64,000 bases of DNA from Carnegiea gigantea (GCA_029747015.1 JAKOGI010001995.1:89596-153595), one strand, 5' to 3'. Positions 41,132-53,099 are shown, numbered from the stretch's first letter. Numbers and translations are program-made. The notes: generated by a model from the letters alone, not told the origin.

Positions 41132-42517
41132 TGCTAGCGCCAAAAATACCATATTTCTGCAATGCCTTTATACCCGATTTATGCTAAGAATAATTGTCAT
41201 TTTTTAGATTTTTATTTGATTTTATTTGATTTCGTAGGTGTTGAATAAATTAGAAAAAGCAAAGCAAAAACACCAAAATAAAAGGAAACTACCCAAACCC
41301 CAGCCCGGGTACACGCCCAGCACGTGACTGCGTTATCCCTTCCCTCTTAATTCACTCTGTCTTCTCTCGGTTCAACAGAACCCCAAAAACCCGACATCCT
41401 TACCATCTTCATCCTCTCTCTTTCTCTCTCTCTCTTCGAACACTCTAGCCACAACACCATCCTTATCTTCGCACCACCATCCTCACCCACCAACCCATCA
41501 CATGCAACGCCAGTCGCACAACACGCCAGAACACCATCATCATGATCGTCCACGGCATCTACGAATGAAAGGCCGAGATTGAAGCTCGTGTGAGCATAAA
41601 TTGAAGAGGAAGAGGCAATTCGGTATAAATCTAGTGTCTAATTTATGTTTTTAGGTTCAATTTAGGGTTTAGGTTCAAAGTTTTCAGCTTAAATTAGATT
41701 TTAAATTTTAGGGTTTAATTTTATATTTTTGTTCATCTTCGAATCTCTTTGTCTGATTTCAATTTCTGGATTCGGTTCTTAATTGGGCGCTTGTTGTAAT
41801 TAATTTTGATCTTGTTAGTTTGAGTCGAGTATTTGATGGTAGCTTTGAGTTCAGGGTTGATGTTATTGTTTCGGAGCTAGGGTGCCCTATCTCGATCCTT
41901 CGCTCCACATTACCAATATCATCTTCTCATGGTCACAAATTCTGGGTTTGATTCTGTTTTTCTTCTCTCGTAATGCTCTTGTTTGAATGCTGCTGATATA
42001 TCTGAAATCCCCCTCCCCTGTTTTACTAAATGTTCGGTTCTATTTGTTGTGTTTCGAACCTCCATTAATGGAGGTAACCATGGTTGCTCTTATTTCTAAT
42101 CTCCAGGTTTTGAATTAGTTAAATTCAGTTTTGTTCTATATGCTTTGATTTGCCTTGACTCGAATTTTCTCCATTAGTTTTGTTTTGTCTGTTTCTCATT
42201 GTTAGTTCATTCATCTATTTTGTAGCTCTCATCGAGGTTCTGTTAAGTGCTGGAATGATTCTCATTTGATTGGAGTTTATATTATTGGACATTGCATTTA
42301 CGGGAGGCGGTGGTAGGGAAACTTTAGATTTAGACTCATTGGTAATCTATAGTTTTAATCATTTATTATTTAATTAGTTTAGATTGATGCTAAATTAGTT
42401 TACTTTCATACTTACTAACCTTAATTTCTTCCATCGTCCCTGTGGAGACGACCCTCAAATACTACAACAAAAGTCATATACTTGCAGTATTTATTTTTCA
42501 CTCAAAATTATTATCCA
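41132..42517 (+). repeat. 5' LTR of the nested Athila-derived element
   Basis: It aligns with 45910-47334, sharing CCCGATTTATGCT near 41170, a CT-rich microsatellite near 41410-41435 and the end ...ATTATCCA. It differs from its partner by roughly a tenth. Confidence 0.82.
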
Positions 42518-42523
42518 AGTTTT

Positions 42524-42541
42524 TGTCGCCGTTGTCGGGGA
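42524..42541 (+). other. primer-binding site, tRNA-Asp type
   Basis: TGTCGCCGTTGTCGGGGA, one or two changes from the Athila consensus, 6 bp after the LTR. Confidence 0.8.
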
Positions 42542-42767
42542 CGACTGCATGAGATTAGGTTGCATTTTATTTTTCTTAGCTACTTTCTTACCAGTTGTAT
42601 ATATTTTGTCTTACTTTTTTCATTTCATTATTATTCGTAATTAGTTTAGTTGATTTATTGAAAATTCCCAAAATCCAAAAAAATTAGAAAATTTAAAAAT
42701 TAAAAAAAAAACTTGAAAAAATTAAAAACCGCTAAAAATTGAAAAACTTTAAAAGCTTCAAAAACAA

Positions 42768-43421
42768 ATGGCAAGTTTCTATTTCCCTCAATTTGATTAT
42801 GAAATGTTTTGGCGATATTTGAGTAGATTGAATGAATTTCATGCTCAATGTGTTGATCATTGTTTTAAGAAATGGAAAATTTGTCAAGTGATCTTTGAGA
42901 GTCTTAATGATAAATATAGGGGTCATGTTGAGACTATGTACCCCGGGGGTTCGGATTATTTGTTCACTAAGACTCCTAATGAGATTTGGGATTTCTTTGA
43001 GTGTTTGCCTCATAATACATGGGAGTATGACAATGCTAGAGAGACTTTTAGCCACCGCTCTCCCAACCGTTATATGGTGCATGCTACATCTTTAGATGAG
43101 AGTCATTTTGGTGATATATCTTATGAGCATTCTTATGCTCCATGTGCTCCCATTTCATATGATTATTGTGATTCCTTTGACCATGATATTCATACTTGTC
43201 CATTGCTTGGTAGACCACACATATTAGAGGCACTGGCTGCCTTTAATAGGGAGATTTACTTGCAAAGTTTGCTCAAGACTGACATTAGGTCTTGTGAGGA
43301 CTTTGATGTTAGGAGTGAGGCATCGATTCCTTTAAGGCATGATTTGTATGATGATACACCTTCTGATGACCTTGAAGTTTCGAGTGGTCCCTTATCTCCT
43401 TTAACACTTGCTCCCCCCTAG
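42768..43421 (+). CDS. gag-like protein of the nested element
   Basis: An intact 217-residue frame starts MASFYFPQFDYEMFWRYL at 42768. It contains LNEFHAQCVDHCFKKWKICQ and EIWDFFECLPHNTWEYDNA, a capsid-like pattern I know from plant gypsy gag proteins. A cysteine/histidine cluster follows (YDYCDSFDHDIHTCPLLG), in the zinc-binding position although not a classical CCHC. The C-terminus is acidic and Pro/Ser-rich. It is short for a full Gag. Keeping an open frame in an element with about ten percent LTR divergence is notable. Confidence 0.65.
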   Translation: MASFYFPQFDYEMFWRYLSRLNEFHAQCVDHCFKKWKICQVIFESLNDKYRGHVETMYPGGSDYLFTKTPNEIWDFFECLPHNTWEYDNARETFSHRSPNRYMVHATSLDESHFGDISYEHSYAPCAPISYDYCDSFDHDIHTCPLLGRPHILEALAAFNREIYLQSLLKTDIRSCEDFDVRSEASIPLRHDLYDDTPSDDLEVSSGPLSPLTLAPP

Positions 43422-44340
43422 AGTTTAGCATAGTTAGTGACCACCCCAAGGGTAGTCTGATTGTTCATGACTCATCTCTTCCTTTAGCTCCCTGAGGAGA
43501 GCTCAAGGAGGGAGATGATTTTGAGACTAATGCTAGCTTTGATGATTAGTGTGGCATATTAGTTAAGTCAGAGGATATTTTTTCTAAGGGGCATTCTTTT
43601 GATGAGCCTTCCATTGAGGTGTTTAGAGAGGTTTCACCTTACATGGAGCTTATTGATTCCATTTCTGATGAGTCTACCCTTGACTTAGCTCCCACCCCTC
43701 CCGTTTTACCCCTTTCTTCTCCCCTCCCCATTTTTCTTCCTTCTTTAGACCTTCCCGAGTCTACTTTTGTAGAATCTGAGACTTTTGTGCTTGATAGTCC
43801 TTATTTAGATCAGAGTCTTGATGATAGTGACCTAGGTGGACTCGTAGATCACTTTGAGGTGAAGGACTTGATTTTAGGCCATCCTATGATTCTTTGATTT
43901 TTATATTTCATTTGATTGACCTTATTGTGGTCCTCTCTCCTCCCCTTTTAGAGATCTTGGACTCCCTTTTGGTCATTCAGATCACTTTTGATGGTCTTTG
44001 CATTCATATAATCATATTATTGTTAGACCATTGACTTATGCGTCTAATTTTACTTATAGACATCTCTCTTCTAAGTGGGTTGAGAGCTTTGATAAGCTCA
44101 AGAGAGCCTTAACTTCCATTACTTTTATGCACTTTATTTAGGCTCCACCCCTTGTTTCTAACTACTTTCATTTTTGTGAGGATTGTGCCTGGATGTTTGA
44201 TAAGCTGCTCTGAGCTTTGGTCGGTTTTGATATGAGTAGCAGGTAGCTGATGCTCCATGATCCTCCTCGATACCATCTGAGTGAGGCATTTAGTTTGGGT
44301 ACAATCAGTACCCAACCAGGTATGATCATTCCACCCCCTT
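43422..44340 (+). pseudogene. acidic continuation of the gag-like frame, broken
   Basis: After the stop at 43421 the coding character continues in interrupted frames: 43619-43897 is Pro/Ser/Glu/Asp-rich, and near 44060-44290 a C-x2-C-bearing stretch (FCEDCAWMFDKLL) and YHLSEAFSLGTI can be read with stops. I do not recognise a function. It may be the C-terminal half of the element protein. Confidence 0.4.
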
Positions 44341-45909
44341 CACTACTCTTGTTTTTTGTTTCTTTCTTTCTTTTTGTACGTAATTGTGGATATTTAGAAC
44401 TTGATTGTATGGGTGATTGATCTTGAAGAGAAATTTGTGATTTGTTGAGCCGTGTTGGCTATGATCACCCTTAATCGTATTTTGTTTTGTGAATACTTGT
44501 TAGTTGTGTATATCTAGGATTGTGAATAGTTGTTAATATCTAAGACTGTTTTTATGTTTTAGTTTGTTTTATTTCCTTGGTTTTATGAGTTTTTGATTTT
44601 CTTTGTTCTTGCTTTTGTTCAATATTTTGTTTTTATTTTCTTTTTGGTGTTTTAGTGGTTTTATTTTGGTCTTGTATTTTGTTTTTCTATTCTTTTGATT
44701 CTTGTTTTGTTTTAGGTTTCTTTTGGTTTAGTTTGGTATTTAGTAGGTTCTTGGTCTTGTCTTGTTTTTATTTTGGTGATTATGTGTTTTTTTGGTCTTT
44801 ATTTGTTTAGTTTTGTTTGGTTTTGGTTTTTGTTTTTGTTTTGCTTTCTTTTGTGATGTTGGTTTTGGTTTTTGTGATTATGTGTGTTTGGTTTTGTTTT
44901 GGTTTTAGTCTTGATTTTGATTTTGCTTATTTTGTTTTTGTTTTTGTTTTTTATTTTGGTGGTATCCTAATTTGTATATACCTATGCAGTTGCATTGGTT
45001 TTACGGTTGTATTGCTTATATGGTTGCTTTTTGATTCCTTAGTTCCCATAATGAGGACATTATGGACTTTTGGTGTGGGGGTTGAGGTGCCCATTTGTAC
45101 ATATTTTTCAAAAAGAATTTTGTTTTTCTTTTGAGATTTGTGTGCTTTTTTGGGTGATTGTGATCTCATGTGCTAGGTTACTATGTTATATGTAAATAGA
45201 GTTTGCATAACTAGTAGAGGATGTATATTCGACTTTTCATAATAACCCCGTCTCATGTGTGTGATTTTGTTGTACCTTGCTCGCTTTATCATCAAATTTT
45301 TAGGTCTTGTTGTTAAGTTAGCGAGTGAACTTTTTGTTTGTCGAAGTTGCATTTTAAGCTCTTGAAAAATGGGGAAAAAAAAGAGAAAAGTGGAGCAAAT
45401 AAGGCAATTATGCAAGGAAATGAGAATTGTGTCGATGTTAGTAACTTGATTCATATGGATTGATACTTAGCACATGCACCAATGTGTACATATCATTGCA
45501 TATTATGTGTAGGGTGAAAAATGAGAGTCGGAATGCTTCCTTTTACTTGAATATCTTATGATTGTATATGTTATTTATATATACTTTTGTGACTTGTTAC
45601 TGGGGTGATGCAATTGCCTAAGTTAAGTACATAATTTCCCAATTGTTTGTATATATGTTCAAGTTTTGAAAAACCAAAAAAAATTTTCCTTTATTATTGA
45701 AAAAAAGTTTTGTTGATATTTTACTTGAAAACCTTCATGAGACCTTACCCGTCTAGTTGGGAAACCGATATGTTTAAATGGCTTGTTGCATACACTAAAT
45801 GCAACTGTCATTCCTATGACAGTGAGTTAGGATCTATTTCTTATTTTCCATTTCTTTGTAGGTAGTTTAGTTATTTTACTCAGGGACGAGCAAAATCTTG
45901 GTGTGGGGG
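44341..45909 (+). other. long T/G-rich non-coding tract before the 3' LTR
   Basis: 44570-45000 is almost entirely T and G (TTTTGGTTTTTGTTTTTG-type). No credible gene is present. It ends with the purine tract GTGTGGGGG at 45901-45909, directly before the 3' LTR. Confidence 0.6.
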
Positions 45910-47334
45910 TATTAGTTTGCACTAATAATACGATATTTGTACAATACTTTTATGCCCGATTTATGCTCAAAATAATTGTTATTTTTAGGTTTTTATTTGA
46001 TTTTATTTGATTTTGTAGGTGTTGAATAAATTGAAAAAAGTAAGGGAAAAACACAAAAATAAAAGCATAGTCTAACTTCTATCCAAACCCCTGCCCGGGC
46101 ATGCGCGCAACACATGACTGCTTTACCCCTTCCCCCTTAATTCACTCTATCTCTTTCCTCGATTCAACATAAGCCCAAAAACCCAACATCTTTACCATCT
46201 TCATCCTCTCTCTCTCTCTCTCTCTCTTCGAACACTCGAGCCACCAGACCATCCTCATCTTCACACCACCATCCTCACCCAACAGTGCATCACATGCATC
46301 GCCAGTCGCACAGTATGCCAGCACACCATCATCACGATCGTCCATGGCATCTGTGAATGAAGGGCTGGGATTGAAGCACGTGTGAGCATAAATTGAAGAG
46401 GCAACAGCAATTAGGTATCAATCTAGGGTTTAGTTTATGTTTTTAGGCTTAATTGAGGGTTTAGATTCAAAGTTTTCAGCTTAGATTAGATTTTGAATTT
46501 TAGCATTTCATTTTATATTCTTGTTCATCTTCGAAGCTCTCTGCCTGATTTCAATTTCTAGATTCAATTCTTAATTGGGCGTTGGTTGTAATTAATTTTG
46601 ATCTTGTTAGTTTGAGTCGAGCATTTCATAGTAGCTTTGAATTCTGGGTTGATGTTATTGTTTCGGGGCTAGGGTGCCCTGTTTCGATCCTCTGCTCCAC
46701 GCCACCAATATCATCGTCCTGTGATCGTAAATTCTGGGTTTGATATATGTTATTCTTATCTCGTAATGCTCTTGTTTGAATGCTGGTGATATATCTGAAA
46801 TCCCCCTTCCCTATTTTGCTGAATGTTCGGTTCTATTTGATGCGTTTGGAGCCTCCATTAATGGAGGTAGCCATGGTTGTTTTGATTTCTGATCTTCATG
46901 TTTTTAACTAGTTAAATTTGGTTTTGTTCTGTATGCTCTAATTTGCCTCAACTTGAATTCCCCTCACCCTTGCCCTACCTGCCTTCTCCATTAGTTCTGT
47001 TTTCTCTATTTGTCTCTATTTGTTCATTTATCTATTTTGTAGCTCTCATTTAGGTTCTGTTAAGTGCTGGAATGATTCTCATTTGATTGGAGTTAATATT
47101 GTTCGACGTTGGATTTACAAGAGGCAGTGGTAGGGAAACTTTAGATTTAGATTCGTTGATAATCTATAGTTTTAGTTGTTTATTATTTAATTAGTTTGGA
47201 ATGATGCTAAATTAGTTTAATTTCATACTTAGGGACCCTAATCTCTTCCATCGCCCCTGTGGAGACGATCCTCAAGTACTACAACAAAAGTTGTATACTC
47301 GCAGCATTTATTTTTCACTCAAAACTATCATACA
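45910..47334 (+). repeat. 3' LTR of the nested Athila-derived element
   Basis: It follows the purine tract and ends ...CTATCATACA. It carries the same CT microsatellite (46206-46229) as its partner. The first bases read TATTAG where TG is expected, suggesting mutation of the terminus. Confidence 0.82.
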
Positions 47335-48275
47335 ATAGTTAGTGATGGTTTCAAAGGCTCATTTGGAAATGGCTCCTTGGGTGTGATTTGTGATTGCAAG
47401 TGTTTTCCTCATGCTAGCAGGTTGTATTGTTCTTTCTCCACCTCTCTCGTATAATTGTTTTCTACATTGAGGACAATGTAAGGTTAGGTGGAGGGAGGCA
47501 AATAAAAATTTCTTTGAGGAAAATTGAAATTTTTTTGTGAACCTGATGTTGGGAAGAGACTAGAAAGTTGGTTATGTGTACTCAACACTTGGTTATGCTG
47601 ATGTGATTCATGTAACCCATGCCAATTTGAGAATATTTAGTTTTAACTAGTTAATAACCAAATATTTTGTTGTGTTCTTGTTAAACTGTAGCTGATTTTG
47701 AGTATGAGATGAATCCCATTTTTATTAACATAATGATTATGAAATAAGTGTTGAGTTCCCCATTTGCCTTTTTAAATTGTTGATTGAGAAATAAATTGAA
47801 TCAAATTAAGTTCCAATTTCGATCCCAATGTTCAGGTTCTATCTTTATTCATATCTTTAATTGCTTGAATATGTACTAACTGTTTCTCTAGGTGTCATCT
47901 TTAACCACATCCTATCCACCCAAAATAAGAAACACATGGAATCAAGTGAGCTTTGAAAAAAAAGAGAGAAAAAAAGAAAACTAATAAATTGGTTTGGTAT
48001 TGGGGACTTAATTTGAAGACATTCTTTTCATTTCTATGTGGGGTGAAGTCTTGTGCTTACAGTTTGCTACATGTTTGACATTGAGTACTTAATTTGCTTT
48101 AGTCTTGGCATATTAACTTGCTTAAAATTGAAAATGTTTGATAATAGGTTTGCGGGTTAGTAGTGAGTTCATCTCTATAACTTAGCGGATACACATAGTT
48201 GGATACTCTAATTGTCTTCCTTAAATCTTGCTTTACTTGATGCAGTGAATATATGCATTTTTGTCGTGGGGGAAT
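47335..48275 (+). other. Athila 3' untranslated region
   Basis: It continues the outer Athila element after the nested insertion and resembles 54240-55190 in the third Athila copy, including TTGAGGACAATGTAAGGTTAGG-like text (similar to about 54352-54372). It ends with the purine tract GTGGGGGAAT (48267-48275). No gene. Athila env-like coding is not visible. Confidence 0.65.
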
Positions 48276-49683
48276 TGATAATTCATACTTTTATGTGTAA
48301 TTTTTTGTCTCTATTTTATACCTTTTTTGAGTCTTTGAGTCGTATTTCAAGTAAAAACAATGCATATTTTGTCTTTGAAGGTAGTGAGCTAGATAAAGAA
48401 GAATTAAAGCATAAACTCGAAATTTCAAACATGATGTGGCAGCCCAGTCACACACCATACCCAGCCTCATGTTTCTCTCTCTGCCTTCATGATTCGAGTG
48501 GCCCAGCATGATTTTAGTTGCCTATGTAAAATAAGTCATTGATTTAACATGTTGGACTTGATCCAATTAGAAGATGTGGATGATATTCAGCTATTATTTG
48601 GGAATAAAACTAGTGGATTTGCATGAAAAGTGGAGAAGGAAGAGGAGCAAATTCCACAATGAATAGAGAAGCAAGGGGCATCAATTCATCATCAATCATT
48701 CATCCCATTTTTCTCATTAGAGAGTTGATCTTTGATTGTGCTATGCAAAATTATTTGAGTTGACATAATTAAAAGAAAATAAGCTATTTTGGTTGTTTTT
48801 TCTCTTTTCTTCCATCTCATTTATAAGCCTAATTAGAGAGTTGATCTTTGATTGTGCAAAATTTTGTGTAACAAAACATCAAAGTTTGGTTGTAGGGATT
48901 GAAATATACCATTAGTTGAAATATGACTATTCTAATTTTAATGGTATTTTCTCTACCTCTAATCATCTAGGTTGTTTATCTAGGATTGAGATGGATCCTT
49001 GACTCGCTTTGTTAATTTTTCTAATTTCAATTGGGGTTAATATTATTGTCTCTGTTTATTGCATAATTTTGAGTTATTTAATTTCTTTTAATCTGCTATG
49101 TAATTTATTTCGATTGTTTATGCATGTTGTTTTACAATTGATTAACTTACTATATCATTTATTCATATTAGACCTTGTTGGCGAATATAATAATAATGCA
49201 ATCACATTTAAAATTTTGGTTATTGAGTGATTAAAGAATACTAGAAATTAGATGGATCATGTCTAAATTGAATAATTCATGCTAACTACTAATTGAGTTT
49301 GATTATTAATAACTATAATTCATTTTTTCTCTATTGGTCTTAAGCTTGTAGCTTAAGAGTTTTGAAGAGATTAATTAAACTCCAATTGAATTTTGTAAGT
49401 TAATACTAAGAGTTTTGGTGAAATCGAAATCCTATTATCTCTCCAGATTAATCTCCCTTTACTTATTTATTAATGTTTACTTATCTCATATTCTCATTCT
49501 TTTTTTTCTGTTATTATTGTTACTCTCCTCAACCGATTCTATTCTGTTAACTAATTAAGAAAAGTAAAATTAAAAATTGGTATCATTCTCCATGGGATAG
49601 GACCTCGGAATACTTGCTTTGATACAATTACATTGTACACTTGCAAGTAAGTCGGGTTTTTAAAAATATGAAAATCTACACCA
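48276..49683 (+). repeat. 3' LTR of the Athila element
   Basis: TGATAATTCATACTT to AATCTACACCA, followed by ATGGG (49684-49688). Confidence 0.92.
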
Positions 49684-49688
49684 ATGGG

Positions 49689-49870
49689 TGATATAATGAC
49701 CTTTTATTAGATGCTGGTCTATTTAGTGTTGAGTAAAAAGCACCAAACCCCGCATGCTCCAACACCAATCGAATTGAATTCCACGATGTCCTAGTTCCCT
49801 TATAAACTTCCTAGGGGCACCTGTACCCCTAATTAGATGATCCTGAAAAGTAAGAAATGAAAAACGTCAT
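49689..49870 (-). pseudogene. Tat antisense ORF remnant (part 2)
   Basis: On the minus strand this reads LIRGTGAPRKFIRELG, then FDWCWSMRGLVLF, with a stop near 49735, running towards the plant-mobile-domain segment at 33353. It is the N-terminal side of the same antisense ORF, split by the Athila insertion. Confidence 0.45.
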
Positions 49871-50950
49871 ATTTATATTTGCACAGGGGTAAAACAAGAA
49901 GGAAGACGAAACAGGAAGAATGCTTACTACATTCGTGGCAGCATGACTAGATGCATGGCGACCTGCATCTAATGAAAGGTCATGCCCATCCCAAGCGTCG
50001 ATATATCTTCATTCCCTCTCGATGAAGGAATCTTGAGGATGTTGTTCCTCCCTACAGGGTGGATGATTTTGTTATTACACTCCTAGTTTTTTAAATATAA
50101 CTATAAGGTTCCTAATGAAGACGGAGAAAATGCAAAGAGTTTAGAGGAAAGATGCACAATCAAATGCAAGGTAGGAAGTTGGTGCGATTTATGCAAAGTA
50201 AAGGGTGCTATTTATAGAAAAAGAAAGCAAGCTAAGGGAGATGGAAAATGACCAAGTTCCCACTTGGAGATACTTTACCATAAACCTAAGACAAATCACT
50301 CAAAATCTAGAGAAAGAAAGCAAAAGAAAGAGTCAAAACCAAGGGGGACCCGACTGGTATCTAGCAAGCAACAAGGGAGAAGAATCCAAGCTCAAGCATC
50401 CAATTTGTATAAAAAAAAGAGGAAAAGAGAGAATTGATAGCATAGGGAGCCGGCCGGTACCACTCCCTTACATGCAATCTTGGTAAGATCAATCAAAGAG
50501 GAAACAACAAGAAAGAAAAGGAGAGGCAGTGATTAGAAGGCCCAATCGATTCGCTCGGGAATCTCACAAGAACAAAAAACAAGAAGGAAAGGAGGAAGTA
50601 GTCGCATAGCGAACCCAGTCAATTTCTAGGAAGAATTATGACCACAAACACTAACTTCACCATGCACCAAAGCAAGCTACAAGTGGCAAAAAAGAGGAGA
50701 AAATGGCAAACAGGAATCAGCAGGGTTCTTTAGCATATGTCAAGGAAAAGACAATTACAAACTTGCTAATGTATCATGCACGAAAAGAAGAAGCAAAGAA
50801 ATAATGACATTGGGGTCCCGACTGGGTTCTAAAGCACTCAAATCATTCAAAGCATCCACTAGCTTTGGTAATAATGTAGGAAAATGTCGGCGAAAAGACA
50901 CCAGCAAGCCAATAAGGCAAAAATCCTTAGACAGTTCACAAAATTCAAGA
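49871..50950. other. Tat 3' region, purine-rich, no gene
   Basis: A/G-rich sequence (many AAGAGGAAAAG-type runs, 50200-50900) with one weak frame at 50205-50486 that looks compositional. CCCGACTGG-like motifs recur near 50348 and 50818. No recognised gene. Confidence 0.45.
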
Positions 50951-51110
50951 ATCCACTAGGTTGGTGAAAGATTCGCTAATCTAACAAAAGAATAAATCCA
51001 AAAAATTCACTAGACCAGTGAAAGGCCCGCTAACCTAGCGAAAGGATAAATCTAAAAATCCACATGACTAATAAAAGGTCTGCTATTCTGGTGATAGGAC
51101 AAATTCAAAA
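50951..51110. repeat. 54-bp tandem repeat, three units
   Basis: Units start at 50951, 51005 and 51059 (spacing 54, 54). Each has the pattern ATYCAC...GTGAAAG..CGCTAA....AAAGGATAAATC. This is in the Tat 3' untranslated region. Confidence 0.75.
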
Positions 51111-51225
51111 ATCTGCTGACTCCTGGCACAATCGGACAACCTCTGGATCCCTACACAATGGGACAACTGATAGCTCCCGACACCATGAGACATTTAAACA
51201 TTGCCAACTCCAGGCACAATAGGGC

Positions 51226-51560
51226 ATCATCAGCCACCATCACAGCGAAAGTAAGTGGACCCTCGCTATTGAAGTTTAGATTTCACATCATTGGCCATTG
51301 TCACGATGAAGGTTGACGGACGCCAAATCTCGGACCCTCGGTGGCCGGGTTTGTATTTTACATTGTCGACCACCGCCACAGCGAAAGTTGGAAGGGGAAA
51401 ATCTCATGACCCTCAAAGGCCAAGGTTGGATTTGACATCATCAGCCATCGTTACGATGAAAGTTGGCATACACCAAATCTCAGGACCCTCAGCATCCAAG
51501 TTTAGATTTTACATCATCAGCTACCCTCACAGCAAAAGTTAGTGGGTGCTGAATCTCAAT
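51226..51560. repeat. minisatellite of about 61-75 bp, about five units
   Basis: CATCATCAGCCAYCRTCACAGCGAAAGT-like unit starts recur near 51226, 51287, 51360, 51436 and 51512. They are interspersed with AAATCTCRGGACCCTC. Such arrays are typical of Tat 3' untranslated regions. Confidence 0.75.
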
Positions 51561-53099
51561 CAAAGAGGTAGCTATGAGTGAAGACCATTACTTTGATATT
51601 TTCCTTATTCAGGCTCAATCAAATCAGGGAATAACTACAGATGCATAAGAATGACATCTTTATTTTAATCAGCCAACGACAAAAACAATATCCCAACTTG
51701 TGTACTTAAGGCCCAGTAGAGTGGTTAATAAAAATAGAGTACAAATTAGTGAAATAAAAAGCAACAAAGAGCACATGAAAATTAGCCTAATGGGCCATTC
51801 TTAAAGACAGAAACTGGCCAGTTCACCAAATAGGAAAACCGATCGGGTTCCTTTGTGTTCAACACTCTGAGATTAAATCTGCCTAAATGGGATTAATTAG
51901 TCTAGTCCAAAATTGATTAGTTTACTATGTTTAATTAGTTAGACTACTAATTAAATTAGCACATCGATTTAGATTAAGCTTATTAAGATTAGGAATGGGC
52001 CTCCTTTTTGTAAACTAATTCAGTCTGTTCCCTTAACCAATATAAAAAGTGAGTTGCACCTAGGGGTTTGGGGCATCCAAAAAATTACCATTAATAAGGC
52101 ATCAGTTCAGCGTCAATTAGTCTCCAAAATTTGGTATTAGTGAGAGCATTGAGAATCATGAGACTTTCTAGTAAAGACATACCAGAAGTTAGAGAGAGAC
52201 GAGATCTCGAGTGACCTATTAAGAGCATTGAAGGTGATAGTGGAATAATCAAAAATGTGTCACTTTATTGGGTCCTAGGTAAATTAGGTGGGTGAAATCT
52301 TTGTTGCTCCCCTACTCTGCTACTTAATCTCTCTTTTGTGATTTTTGATTCCAAATCATCAAAGATGTCATCTTCAGGTAGTTCTCCACCTACTGTAATT
52401 TTTTACTTTATTTTGGCTTTTGTTAGACTAAAAGTGTACCTTTCTTCATTATATAATATGATTCATACTCATCTGCTGCATAACTATGTGTAATTAAGAT
52501 TTGATTTCCCATATTGAATAGTAGAGGTTGTCAGTGATGACGGATGGTGATGTGATGTATCACATCATGTCAACATACTATCAATCCTGAATCTAGATCC
52601 TCGATACAAGACTAAGAAGTCAAGATGGTCTCCACTCTAGAGATTACTTGGCCTTTTGAAAACCTCTTTGAAGTGAAACCACTTGTCCCTTTTGGTGTCC
52701 TTCTGGTTCTCCCCATCAATTTATGATTCGCTTCGAAAAGCAATTTTGGGTTTCTAAGTTTTTCCTAAAACTACTAGTGACTATATTAATTGATTTTATT
52801 GCTTTTATCTTTTTGCTTTCATTTTTTTTAATTTTAATTTTTAGGCAGAAGGGTTTCTATCTGAGATAGTATTGATAGTCTGGACTATGATCTGGGCCCG
52901 GCACTGGCCTAGCTGAGTTCCTGGATCATAATTTTAGTCTAATTTCCTTTACCAATTCCCATGGATTTTCCCAATTTTGATTCCTGAAAACAAAAAATTA
53001 ACAACCAATTTTGGAAATAAAGGATATAAATACCCAACAAATAAGTCCGACCATTCATAGAGGACCACGACCCAAGATAAGCTTCCCCAGGCAGCAGGC
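51561..53099. other. end of Tat-derived DNA, possible LTR with promoter
   Basis: ACCAATATAAAAAGTGAG near 52037 looks like a CAAT/TATA promoter and lies in LTR-like DNA. No partner LTR is available in the window, so limits cannot be set. A perfect small palindrome (GATGTGAT-GT-ATCACATC) sits near 52549-52566. No protein gene is seen. Confidence 0.35.

Larger units (their letters stand above)
41132..47334 (+). mobile_element. gag-only Athila-derived LTR element nested in the Athila 3' region
   Basis: Two LTRs of about 1.39 and 1.43 kb (41132-42517, 45910-47334) surround a 3.4-kb interior with a tRNA-Asp-type primer site, one open gag-like frame, an acidic degenerate segment and a long T/G-rich non-coding tract ending in GTGTGGGGG. 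No RT, RNase H or integrase is seen, so it is non-autonomous. Athila sequence on both sides (CTAGTGATGG context) matches the uninterrupted arrangement near 54235. The left terminus and target duplication are worn (GCTAG versus GTTAG), so the edges carry a few bases of uncertainty. Confidence 0.8.
33359..49683 (+). mobile_element. Athila-lineage Ty3/gypsy retrotransposon (complete outline, decayed)
   Basis: LTRs of 1430 and 1408 bp, a 5-bp duplication (ATGGG), a tRNA-Asp-type primer site, Athila-type gag, protease, RT, RNase H and integrase in order on the plus strand, and a purine tract (GTGGGGGAAT) before the 3' LTR. The LTRs differ by very roughly ten percent by eye and all genes carry stops. 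A 6.2-kb gag-only element (41132-47334) is inserted in its 3' untranslated region. Confidence 0.92.
5228..53099 (+). mobile_element. decayed Tat-lineage Ty3/gypsy retrotransposon, host of the nested insertions
   Basis: Tat-like coding remnants occur in the right order on the plus strand: gag/protease (5228-6517), linker (23818-24511), RT-RNase H (26105-27360), a second RNase H and integrase (27361-29030), then antisense ORF remnants and tandem-repeat-rich 3' DNA. The pieces are separated by copia copy B, a hAT element and an Athila element, each with target duplications that close the gap. Every frame carries many stops, so this is the oldest layer. Its 5' LTR is lost at the CACTA fragment. 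The right limit is uncertain; an LTR-like promoter region near 52.0 kb may belong to it. Confidence 0.7.

Noticed and set aside
41370..41440. CT-rich microsatellite as a promoter element
   Set aside because: It occurs in both LTRs of the nested element and has no other promoter feature next to it; treated as a simple repeat.
44817..45134. 105-codon hydrophobic frame as a membrane protein
   Set aside because: T/G-rich DNA automatically gives Phe/Val/Leu runs; no conserved pattern and it sits in a non-coding tract.
52549..52566. 18-bp palindrome as an operator or transposon terminus
   Set aside because: No second copy, duplication or adjoining gene supports a function.
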